This document shows, in pieces, positions 10,736 to 20,955 of a DNA stretch of 64,000 nt. A program made the translations under genes and the position numbers. Within the stretch, counting starts at the first letter, position 1. Every line of letters starts with the position of its first letter. Source of the DNA: Talpa occidentalis (Eukaryota; Chordata; Mammalia; Eulipotyphla; Talpidae); assembly GCF_014898055.3 (NCBI RefSeq), contig NW_023602073.1:22739784-22803783 (forward strand), given 5' to 3'. The notes beneath the pieces were generated by a model. That model had not been told where the DNA came from. It did not search any database and was given only the letters and a program-made list of their open reading frames with translations.

Positions 10736-11689
10736 AGCCCCACAACTTGAAAAATGAAGTGTCATAGGAGAACATGGTCAGGAACAGAATAATACCATAC
10801 TGCTGAATAGCAAGGCAGGGGCAAAGAGGGACAGACCTGGGGTCTCCCCAAACTGCCTTTTCTCTGCTTCCAGCTTGGTAACTTCTAAAACAATGAAGAA
10901 GGGCACATCTTCCAGAACCTCACTGGCCTATTTGCTGGGTTTCAATCGGATGATTCTGAAAGTAAGCACCCCCATGCCCTATCCACACCACTCTCTTGGA
11001 CAGCTGGACATGGGCTTCAGTATCAGGGTTTGTGGCCACCTAGGAAGGGGGTCTCTTCCTGGCCAGCTGGGAACACTTTCTGGGAGAATCCTTTTGTACC
11101 CACTTGTCTTCTGGCCACATGGAGACAGAAGGAAGAGGTCCAGTGGGAAACCAGCCTTCTCTGGGTCACATCCCGAGCAGGTGGAGGGAACCCTTGCAGG
11201 GCGCATCCACCCCACCTCGCCCCGCCCCACCCCACCCCACCCCATAAGCTTTTGGGAGAATAACCATGGTGGGCCTGCCTGGGTCGCTTCTCTGTTTTCC
11301 AGGGAGCTCTCTCTCTCTGCCCACTTCTTTTAACACATTTCCATTGGGTGTGGTTTTGCTGCCAAGTGCAATGTGGCAGCAAGTTATTTGAAAACGCGCA
11401 CAAAGAGCCAGCTCCCCAACCCTGGCTTACCTGTGGACCGCAGAGCCGCAGTAATTGCAAACAGCTGCCCACCCACCACGGCCCTAACAGTAAGAGAGGT
11501 CATTTAAAAAATTGTTATAAATAGAAGGCCTGGGCACAGCCAGTTCATGTGTTGACTCAGTAATGTTTGCCACCGGGAAGAGTATCCTGAGTGCACAGCC
11601 CAGCTGATGTCAAAGAAGGTTCACTGGGGGCTAACTGTATGGTTAACCTCAGGAGTTAATAGTAACAACTGTAATAACAACAATAACAA
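10736..11689. other. Unclassified sequence with C-rich tract
   Basis: No recognised gene. The 152-codon (10875-11333) and 149-codon minus-strand (11023-11472) frames cross the CCCCA tract and have no domain. At about 11515-11560 a MEF2-like string (ttataaatag) and an AP-1-like string (tgactca) lie close together. Such short matches are common by chance. Confidence 0.4.
11208..11244 (-). repeat. (CCCCA)n tract, G-quadruplex-prone on the minus strand
   Basis: Six or more C4 runs separated by one or two bases ('ccccgccccaccccacccc'). The minus strand has matching GGGG runs with one-base loops, which is a strong G4 pattern; the plus strand could form an i-motif. Confidence 0.85.
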
Positions 11690-11825
11690 TAATAATACAA
11701 TCACTGTGGCTCACATTTATTTAGTATTTACCAGGTCCAGGACTCATGCACAGGTGCTAATTTAGGGCCTCCTCTATCCCTAGGAGGTAGGTCCTTTCCA
11801 TTTCTCACAGGAGAAAGCAGCACCT
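11690..11825 (-). mobile_element. MIR SINE fossil
   Basis: 'ctcacatttatttagtattt', 'tcctctatccctaggaggta' and 'ccatttctcacaggagaaa' follow the reverse complement of the MIR 3' half (cattta... gaggtaggt... cccattttacagatgagaaa). Confidence 0.65.
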
Positions 11826-11937
11826 GTGTGATGATCTTTTTGAGAGATTCCAGGGAAGGACAGATAGCTCCTATTCTTTTAATGTAACAGTCATTCTGAG
11901 GGACAAGAATGCTTCCATTAAGACTGTACCTGATTAG

Positions 11938-12242
11938 GGCCTCCCTGGTGGCGCAGCGGTTGAGTGCTGGGTTGCGAAGCTGCTCGCAGCCTCTGCAGCG
12001 CCGATTCTATGCCCGGCTGCTCCCCGGCCACTGGAGGAGGGTCCCACATGGCGCGCAGACCTCTGCTGCCACCCGCTGCTCCCCTCAGCAGTATGCTTCG
12101 GTCCTTCTGCCTGCTCTGCTCCCCGCTCTGGCTCTGGTGAATTCTCTCACCCTCCCGCGCTTCTGACTCTACTCAGTGCTTGTATAAATAAATAAATAAT
12201 TTTTTTTTTTTAAAAAAAAAAGAAAACTTATTAAAAAAAAAA
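11938..12242 (+). mobile_element. tRNA-derived SINE, subfamily I, full length
   Basis: It runs from 'ggcctccctggtggcgcag' to a long A/T tail with 'ataaataaataatttttt'. The flanking duplication is perfect over 17 bp: agactgtacctgattag at 11921-11937 and 12243-12259. The duplication includes the left edge of the adjacent L1, so this SINE landed at the L1 boundary after the L1 inserted. Confidence 0.95.
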
Positions 12243-12259
12243 AGACTGTACCTGATTAG

Positions 12260-13917
12260 CTCTTCTGCCCACTTTTTGACTGGATTATTTTCTTTATTTT
12301 TGTTGAGTCTCAGCAGCTCTTTGTAGATTTTTCTGATCAGTTCTTTATCATTAGTGTTGTGTGCAAAAATTTTCTCCTAGTCGGTGGGGTTTCTCTTTGT
12401 TTTGGTTATTGTCTCTTTTGCTGTGCAGAAGCTCTTTAATTTGATGTAGTCCCAGCTGTTTATCTTTGCCTTCACTATCACTGCTTTGGGTGATGTGTCT
12501 ATAAAGATGTGTTTGAGGTGCATGTCATGTAGTGTTTAGCCTATATTTTCTTCTATGTATTTTATGGTTTCATGTCTTATGTCTAGTTCTTTAATCCATT
12601 TTTTAAATTTATTTATTTATACAAGAACTGGGGTACAGGCCAGATGTGCAGGAGGGTGAGAGGATCCACCAGAGACAGAGTGGGAAATAGCACAGGCAGA
12701 CTGAGGAAATACACTGTTGAGAGGAGCAGCGGATGGTTGTGCCCGCTGCTCCCCTCAGCAGTGTGGGACCCTCGCCGGCCGGCTGTGATCAAACTGGTGC
12801 TGTAGAAGCTGTGGACAGCTTCACAGCATGGTGCTCAACTGCCTGCGCCACCAGGGGAGGCCCTCTTTAATCCATTTTGAGTTGGTTTTTGTGCATGGTA
12901 TGAGGTACTAGTCAAGTTTCATTCTTTTGCATGTTGTGACTCAGTTTTCCCAGCTCCATTTATTGAACAAACTTTCTTTGCCCCAGTGCATAGTCTTTAC
13001 TCCTTTGTCAAATATTAGTTGACCAAAAATCTGTGGGCTTATTTCTGGGTTTTCTATTTGGTTCCATTGGTCCGTGTGTCTGTTCTTGTTCCAATACCAT
13101 GCAGTTTTGATTAATATAGCTTTGTAGTGTAGTTTGAAATCTGGGCGTGTGAAACTTCTCCAAAGTTTGGCCAGCAGGCATATGAAAAAATGTTCAACAT
13201 CACTTGTAATCAGGGGAATGCAAATCAAAACTACAATGAGATACCATCTTACAACAGTGAGAAAGGCACATATTAAAAAAACTAACAACAACAAATGTTG
13301 GTGAGATTGTGGAGAAAAAGGAACTCTCCTGCGCTGCTGGTGGGAGTGAAAACTGGTCCAGCCACTATGGAAAGCTCTATGGAGATTCCTCAGCCTACTA
13401 AAGATAGAAATTCCATATGATCCAGCAATTCCACTCCTAGGTATTTACCTAAATGACACGGAAACATTAATTCAAAAGGGCACCTGCACCCCTATGTGTA
13501 TAGCAGCACTATTTGCAATAGCTAAGCTTTGGAAACAACACAAATGCCCAAAAATAGGTGACTGGATCAAGAAGATGTGGTACATATACACAATGGAATA
13601 TTACTCAGCCATCAAAAAAGATAAACTCATGCCATTTGCACAACATGGATGGAGCTGGAAGGGATCATGCTCAGCAAAATAAGCCAGAAAGAAAAAGGAA
13701 AATATCAGATGGTCTTACTCACAGCAGGAAATCTAGAAAACCTAAATAAGGGACCAGGAAAAAAAATAACTATAATAAAGAAAAAATCAAAATCAACAAG
13801 CAACTATAAACCAGAGACACACTATGGGGGGGTGGGGAGAAGAGGGATTGGGGTCTAAATAAGGGGGGTGCAATTGTATGGGGAATATAAAAAAATAAAT
13901 CTTAAAAAAAAGAACCT
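12260..13917 (+). mobile_element. Twin-primed (5'-inverted) L1, ORF2 to 3' end, with a nested SINE
   Basis: 12260-13149 (interrupted by a SINE) is reverse-complemented ORF2; its minus-strand reading at about 13125-12941 gives a typical ORF2 block ending [10 protein letters not shown]. At about 13150 it flips to sense, continuing ORF2 exactly where the inverted part stopped, through Trp-Ile-Lys-Lys-Met-Trp-Tyr-Ile-Tyr-Thr-Met-Glu-Tyr-Tyr at about 13567-13608, then a short 3' UTR with a G-rich tract and an A-rich tail. The target duplication is agactgtacctga (12243-12255) versus agagtgtacctga (13930-13942). Frameshifts and the inversion abolish coding capacity. Confidence 0.92.
12603..12863 (-). 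mobile_element. tRNA-derived SINE, subfamily II, inside the L1
   Basis: A minus-strand copy with tail at 12603 ('tatttatttatacaagaact') and head ending 'caccaggggaggcc'. A perfect 15-bp duplication tctttaatccatttt sits at 12588-12602 and 12864-12878, made of L1 sequence, so it post-dates the L1. Confidence 0.95.
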
Positions 13918-13942
13918 CTAAAAAAAAAGAGAGTGTACCTGA

Positions 13943-14699
13943 ACTGCTCTTGTGAAGTGCCCTCCAAATAGAAAGGAAGGAAAGAAAGAAGAGAGGAAGA
14001 ACAGGGGGAGAAAGAAGCAAGAAGCAAGGGAAAGTCCCAGTCAAGTCCAGGTCTGAGGGCTATTAAACAGGCCTGTTACTGCAGGACTTCTCAGAGCCTT
14101 GGCGGTTCCTCAGAGGAGGTGAGCATGCGTGGTGTTTCCTAAACTTGCTCTCAGAATCTTGATTTCCAGAGCTGTTCTTGTTCATCCTGAATTCCAGTCA
14201 TCAGGAGGACAGTCTATTTCAAAGGTATTTAATCCTAGGGATTCTTAACACCTTTGAAGCAATATTTCCCCCCCATGCACTAGGTCCACTAGAGAGTTGT
14301 ATGGGCTTGTTGCTTGTTTCTTGTGCTATTTCTTAAGCATTGGCTGTATACTAGGAGATCTGGGGGAAATATCCTTTAATAAAGTCATTGGGTGTGTGGA
14401 GTTGCTGAGAAGCAGGCAAAGTCATGTTGAAGCAGTAGAAGGGCGCTCCTGGATCTTAGGGGATTTTTGTGAACATGTGCACACCAAGCAGCAATTTGAT
14501 GAGCTATGAGTCCTTGTCCACCTAAAAAGAGTTCACATCACCAAGAAATACAAAATTCTACATACAACCCTTCCAGTGGTTAGTGCTTAAAGTATCATTG
14601 ACAGTGCTATGAAATTGATGATAACTTTAAAACCAATAAACAGGAAATACAAATATACACTTTTATTTTACTTTCCCAGTCACTCTTGGAGGTGGTGGT
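13943..14699. other. Unclassified sequence
   Basis: Starts with a purine-rich stretch (aggaagaaagaagagagg-like, 13975-14035). No gene or recognised transposon follows. The frame at 14297-14509 has no domain. Confidence 0.4.
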
Positions 14700-14711
14700 G
14701 GGAATTCATTT

Positions 14712-15090
14712 TTTTTAAACTTTTGGGGAAATTATTTATTTATTTAAATTATTTTATATATTTTTTACATCATTTTTCATTTTTGTACAATGTATGCATT
14801 TTAAAAAAAGATTTATTTATTTATTTATACAAGCACTGGGTACAGTTAGAAGTGCGGGAGAGAGAGAATTCACCAGAGCCAGAGCGGGGAACAGAACAGA
14901 CAGACTGACAAAATGCACTGCTGAGGGGAGCAGCATGCGAGGCAGGAGAGGTGTGTCGTGCCATGTGGGACCCTCGCTGGTTGGTGGCCGGGGATCAAAC
15001 CGGCGCTGCAGAGGCTGCGGGCAGCTTCGCAGCCCAGTGTTCAACCACTGCACCACCAGGGGAGGCCCTGAATTAATGTTTTTATGTCCT
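14712..15090 (-). mobile_element. Truncated L1 3' end carrying a SINE
   Basis: 14712-14801 is the reverse complement of the long-type L1 3' terminus ('tacatcatttttcatttttg', 'tacaatgtatgcatttt'); the sense copy is at 43722-43985. The SINE follows directly, and 15068-15090 is short residual sequence. The whole block is bounded by gggaattcattt at 14700-14711 and 15091-15102, so it looks like one L1 insertion later hit by the SINE. Confidence 0.75.
14802..15067 (-). mobile_element. tRNA-derived SINE, subfamily I
   Basis: Tail 'tttatttatacaagcactgg', body 'gaattcaccagagccagag' and head end 'caccaccaggggaggcc'. The 'caagcactgggtaca' and 'ccagagccagagcgggg' strings mark subfamily I. Its own duplication is not clear because both flanks are diverged L1 DNA. 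Confidence 0.92.
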
Positions 15091-15102
15091 GGGAATTCAT
15101 TT

Positions 15103-18100
15103 AACAAGGAACCTGTCATTAAGTTATTTATAATAAGGACCATTTAGGAGAGAAACTGTTAATGAAGCCACAGAACATCAGCTTGTGCAACTTGTGTGTG
15201 TAGGAGACTTAGAGCTTTTCTTAGTACATTCTCTTTAGGTCAAGTGCTGTGTTTGATGCACCTTGTACATGGGTGGCACAGCCCAGTGGGGATAAGACTC
15301 TCCCCCTCTGGGTGAATTTACATCCCCACATCCCTACATTTTGACTGGGTGATTTGAGTTGACTGCATTCTGTCTCTGCCTCTTTGACTCAGGACTTGCG
15401 GGTGGGATTTTTGAATTAAAGCAGGAAGACTCAATGTCCCACAGCACTCCCTGCAGCAAAACAAATGCTTTCTACAGCGAACTCTTAACAGAATTATTAT
15501 GGGGCATGAGAGAGCTGGAATGATGTGAAATCTTATAGGGTCAGCTATAAAGATAGTGTTTGTTCTTGATGGGAACAAGGTGACAGGTGTCTATTCTCTC
15601 CCCTACCCTCTCCCCCACCACAGTAATACAAAAAGTAATTTGTATTTAAATGTGTACAGTTTAACTTGTGGACTCTGCAGTCTTTTCTTGCTTCACCTCG
15701 TTAAAAACAAGGGAAGAAGATTGATAGACTGTCACCCAGTGGGGTGGTCAAGTTACTTGAATATGAGTCCCTCTCATGAAATGTAACACACAGCCCATGT
15801 AGAGAAGTGACCCACTCAGTGGGAGTGTGTGTGGGGGTCCCCTTGCCCCAGCTTCCCAGCTGGAAGGACTTGAGCTTTGCACCTAGCCTGGAAATTTCTG
15901 TCTCCTTATTTATAAAACAATCTAGAAATAATTATATAATATAAGTAGTAAATAACATAAAATGAGTATCAGTAATCTGTAAAAATAGGGTGGGCATCAA
16001 GAACACATGGGTCAGTAATCAGGTGGTTACTACTTCACTGTGTTTCCCAAAATACAAAGGAAGTAAAACAACTTAGTCTATGAAATGACTTTAAACTGAA
16101 CTCACTGTAGACAAGTAAAGTGATGGCGTCAGTGAAGACCAGAAGTCCTCACAAGACCAGAATGTAAGATAGACAGATACTGACCAAGACAGCGAGGGGG
16201 GTCCCCAGGCTTGCCGAGTTTCTCAACTGCTGTTCTGCTGCTCTAGTATCTTGCTCTAGAATATTCTGCATCCCAGGTGCCAAGTGAGCTTTAGGACTTA
16301 GCCTGGGGAAGAATCACAGGGCATGCGAGATGTCACTCTCCTGGTGCTCTACTTGCGGCAATGAGAGTTTATTAACGCAATGACTGTCCTGTCCACCTAA
16401 GAGAGTCACATGGTCAAGGAGGCAGGGTCCGGGACTGTGGTCCCTGGAGCAGACCATAACCAACACATAGACCCTCAAGAATACTATATGAATAAAGGAA
16501 TAAATGTAGGAGTGACTGAATGAATCACCTTCTCTTACTTCTGAATATTTAGCTGTGCTGGAGTCAGGCAGGCAGGCTCCATCAGGGAAAAAGCTCTGTA
16601 TGGTAAAAGGGAGGGAGGGGTCACTCCAGAAAAATGCCCAGGCGAGCAGAAAGAGCTCCCTGTCTCAATGCATATGCTTCTCCTGGCCAGATGCCCTTCC
16701 TGCACTCTGGGTAATGTACATATGTTCTGGCCATGCTCTGTTGAACTCAAATTATAGTATCTTGTTCCCCTCTCCAAACACAGAGCCAGTACGAATGGCT
16801 TTCCCAATAGCTTAAGTCAGTGGAAAGAGTGAGCCACCTACCCCAGCTTGTGGCCAGTGAAACTTCAGGACGAGCAAGTCACATAAAACCCATATTTTGT
16901 CTATGTGGTGAAAATAAATGGGGATATACATATATCACACATGTATAGTTGTCTACATGCATGGAAGATTGGCTTGTTAAGGAATCAATAAGCTGATGAG
17001 AGTAAACAGGGTTCACACACATACAAACGAGTGGTCACTGCATCTCCTAGATGTGTGATGATGGCTGATGTACTCATCACTGTCAATTTGGGAAATAACA
17101 CATATGGGTGGTGAAGGAGATGAGTTGGGGTTAGGAATATCATTGTGCGATGGTATCTCCCTTTGGGTTAAATAAAACTCCCTAATTCCACTATTTTTTT
17201 TCAACATCGACACCAGGTAATTATATTTACATGGATAGGTTGATGCAATTTTGGTAGAAGAATTTCCCCAATTGAGATGGAAGTTGATAGTAATGTTTTC
17301 CCAAGAAGGAAGTCATTCTTTGGACATTCTGAAGTCTCCAAAGGCAAGATCAAAATATGACCAAGGAAAGTGACCCAGTTGGCTGAGTACAGTGGTCACT
17401 GCCTATTTATTACCAATACTTTCAGATGGGACATTTACTCTTTACGTGATTATTCTAAAGTGGGCTGCCAATTCTTGGCCGAAGCCATAGACTCGTGGCC
17501 ACTCTTGTCTATTATTTTTTCTTTTGGAAATAAAGCTTCCCATTCTCTGATGGGGCGTATTGTATTGAAATTAACCAGGCCAGAAGTCCCCAACTGTGAT
17601 TGTCTTTGATCAGTGCTCTGAATATCGCTTTATGCTGAAACGTGAAGTTTAAGATGTCTTTACTTATGTGATTTAAGAAATAAGGGCTGTGTTGAATATC
17701 ATAATGTAAATAAAAGACATTCTCGGGTTGTATCGTTTTAGGAATGCCTGGTTGCAGGCAACTGTCAACTGCCAGAAAAATGAAGGTAGATTTAATGGTC
17801 CAGGAAGTGCGCCAGCCTGGGGCTGATGAAGGACAAAACCAGCCACTCTAATTTGATCCTGGCCTGTTTCCCCCTAACATCCATCCCCCTTACCCTTCCC
17901 CCATCCCTGTGCCTTAAGAGGGAGATGAATGTGGTTGGTCTCTTCAGTTACTGGCTTCCTCAATTTCTTTCTTTCCCCCAAACAAAAACCATTATTCCAA
18001 TTACTTCTGTCTTTCTTGAGTCATCAGGGATAGATAATTGAAGTTGCTCATAAACCTTTCTTTTCCTGTCCCGTACCCAAACATCTATCCGTCCACATGA

Positions 18101-20100
18101 CAGGGAGCAACATCTCATTATATAGACTGAAATGTCGGCAGCCAGAGATCAGATATTGGTTGTCAAGACAGACTTGTCTAGGAAGTGACTAGCAGTCCAC
18201 GTCTGAATTACTGTTGGCAAACTTTGTAAAACTGTTCTGTTCCAGGAATAGGGAGATGATGACCATGAAACTTGGAAAAATTGGTTTGGGGCAAATGATA
18301 TGATATATGATCCATTTTCCTGCTCTGGAGAATGGCATGAACAGAAGAGGGAGAGGTAATCCAAATGGGCTTTGCTTAAGAATGTGTTAGTCTCTGAAAG
18401 TCTGCTAAGGTATGCGTTCAGGGCTTGAAATCCACAGCATGCGGCAGATGTTTCGATTTCTGTATTAATTTCAGGAATGTGAGATTGAAAACAAAACTGC
18501 TTAGAAATTATCTTTGAGATTTTATGGTAGAAGTTTTTACTCTGCTGTGACATTTTATGGGAAGAGATTTTAAGGAAATAGATGACTATGAAATGGAACA
18601 GAGAAAAATTATTCTTTACTCAAAAAGAATTTTTCTTTCTTTCGTACCAATTTAGTCTCTCCTCCTACTCCTCTCTCTCCATTTTCCTTTAGTTTTGGCA
18701 GTTTGCATTGTGAGCTTCTGGGTAAAGAGATTTCTGTTTAAATTTTTAAAATTCCTCAGAGTGCTAATTTCACACCTATTCAGCCCACACTTGGGTTCAC
18801 ATCTTATATTTCCAACCAGGACATTCACTTGGGCCAACCTTTTTGGGTCCATTTTCTATAATAAATCAGATTGTCTAGACTCTACCAAAATGATCTTCAC
18901 ATATGGAAAGCTGCTGTTTCATGCCCAGTTGCTGGATGCCGTCAGCTTTAGATTCATGCAGGACTGTAATAGACGTGAAGTGTAATTTACATGCTCATGA
19001 CGAATAAGTTTTCTTTTTATCCATGAACCCCGCCCCTTTTTTTCTAATGAAAGAAAATGTTTTGACATATATTCACCACCAGTTCTCTGTCATCACCCTT
19101 GTTTGTTCATTGTCATGTGTTCAGTATGGTTTCTGTTCAGGACTGTTTCCCAAAAAGCTCATCTGTACAAATAGCAGGTCATAGACTCATCAGTCAGACT
19201 GGCCATTGCAGGGTCACAACAAAAATCATCCCACATCCTCCTGGGTTTTTCTAGGCTGGCGAATAAGCAGACAACTATTAGACGGATTGATATGAGAAAA
19301 ATCCAAAAGGAAGTTTAATAGTAACATGTGTAACTCCTGCATGCGTGGGAAAGACCCTGCAGGACTGAGGTATGCTCTCACGTAGCTTCAGGCACCATGT
19401 TGACAGGCTCAGCTAAGACAGCAGACTTTGGAGGGGAGAAAGAAAGGGAAATTCTGTTAGGGAGTTTACTGAGGAAGATAAAGTAAGAAAATCTATGCAG
19501 ATTAAGTTCTGCCTTCTCCATGGAAAAAGAAATTAGGTCTTACCTCACTGTCTTTGCAGAGAGACATTTACATATAATTATCTTTTTCAAAGGTCACCTC
19601 CACACAGCCTTCAGAGGCCTTCCCATGAAATCAGCCTATGGCCAAAAAGACATATTTTGGGGTGATGGACTTTTTCTCCCCTACACCATGTGCTAATCTT
19701 TCTCTTATTTAAAAAGCGCAAGTACAAATTTCATCTTCTGAATACATGTAAGTGATAGAGGCAATTTTGACAAATGAGGTTCAGATAAAGTGCTAATATT
19801 TTGTGCACGTTTGAACATTTTCATGATGAAAAGTTAAAAATGTATCAACAGTCTCATGCAATTTATTATTTGCCGTTCTGTAATGGTGACTTCCCAACTC
19901 AATATTTATTTGCAACCCCCAAGTCACCACTTAATAGCCCTTTTGTGCTTACTCATGGTCATGCACAGAGCAGCAAAAATCTGAGTTTCCTGATGCACAT
20001 GGTCCCCAGGTGAAGGTGAATGAGAGGACACTGCTTTCTTGGACCAACTCTCACTGTGTAAATGATTAGTTGGTGTGCCAGCTTTTGCAGTTGTGTGCCT
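15103..20100. other. 5 kb of mostly unclassified, SINE-free sequence
   Basis: I see no gene and no young repeat. The longest frame is 134 codons on the minus strand (18553-18149); it has no recognisable domain, and its length is what chance allows here. About 19230-19680 ('ccaaaaagacatattttggg', 'ctcagctaagacagcagac') has the look of a very old LTR, but I cannot name a family. The rest is unassigned. Confidence 0.4.
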
Positions 20101-20121
20101 TTTTTTTTTTTTTTTTTTTTT
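20101..20121. repeat. Poly-T tract
   Basis: A run of about 21 T. No element edge or duplication is seen beside it. Confidence 0.9.
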
Positions 20122-20226
20122 GGTCAGTAGTTTTGCTATTTAAAATGGCCCCCAAGCAGAATGTCTTTAGGTTCTCCCTAAGGGCAAGATACCTGGGCTG
20201 AGGCTCAAGTGTTAGATAAACTTTTT

Positions 20227-20552
20227 TTTTTTATTATTTATTTATTTATTTTTTTATAGAGGCATGTTTTATTTTTATTTGTTTGTTTGTTTTGTTTTTG
20301 TTTATACATGCACTGGGTACAGTCAGAAGCGCAGGAGGGTGAGAGAATTCACCAGAGCCAGAGCAGGGAGCAGAGCAGGCCGAAGGACCGAAGTACACTG
20401 CTGAGGGGAGCAGCGGGCGGCAGGAGAGGTCTGCGCGCCATGTGGGACCCTCCTCCGGTGGCTGGGGAGCAGCCGGGGATCGAACCGGCGCCGCAGAGGC
20501 CGCGGGCAGCTTCGCAACCCAGCGCTCAACCGCTGCGCCACTGGGGAGGCCC
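20227..20552 (-). mobile_element. tRNA-derived SINE, subfamily I, very young
   Basis: The perfect 16-bp duplication gttagataaacttttt lies at 20211-20226 and 20553-20568. The head is close to a tRNA: on the minus strand the B-box reads GGTTCGATCCC and the A-box region TGGCGCAGCGG. The tail on the plus strand is an expanded TTTA/TTTG stretch. High CpG retention ('ggcgccgcagaggccgcggg') also argues for youth. Confidence 0.96.
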
Positions 20553-20668
20553 GTTAGATAAACTTTTTAAAGACATGAATTATAGTAATATTGGTGAATT
20601 CAATGCTAGTGAATCCACACTATTAAAGAAGGTGTATTTAATAAAAACACATATAAAGCAAAGTTAAG

Positions 20669-20941
20669 GGGCCTCCCCGGTGGCACAGTGGGTTGAGCGC
20701 CATGCTGTGAAGCTGTCCGCAGCCTCTGCAGCTGGGTTCGATCCCGGCCGGCCAGCGAGAATCCCACATGGTGAAGCAGACCTCTCCTGTCTCGCCCGCT
20801 GCTTCCTTCAGCAGTGTATTTCTGTCATCTGCCTGTTCTGCTCCCCACTCTGTCTTTGGTGAATCCTCTCACCCTACTGCGCCTCTGGCCTGTACCCCAG
20901 CTCGTGTATAAAAATAAATAAATCTTTTTTTTTTTTTTTAA
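20669..20941 (+). mobile_element. tRNA-derived SINE, subfamily II, with intact pol III boxes
   Basis: A-box tggcacagtgg at 20681-20691 and B-box ggttcgatccc at 20735-20745. The tail has AATAAATAAATC followed by a long T run and A run, which is the polyadenylation-signal plus pol III-terminator layout of T+ SINEs. The perfect 14-bp duplication aaagcaaagttaag lies at 20655-20668 and 20942-20955. It faces the SINE ending at 20552 across only about 115 bp. Confidence 0.95.
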
Positions 20942-20955
20942 AAAGCAAAGTTAAG

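Noticed and set aside
11208..11244. Interstitial telomere repeat
   Set aside because: GGGGT/GGGGC units, not TTAGGG.
12941..13294. 117-codon minus-strand frame
   Set aside because: It is antisense L1 ORF2 plus read-through across the inversion, not a separate gene.
18149..18553. 134-codon minus-strand frame
   Set aside because: Considered as a transposase or gene remnant, but no motif fits.
20669..20760. tRNA gene
   Set aside because: A- and B-boxes are present, but the rest does not fold as a tRNA and it belongs to a dispersed SINE with target duplications.
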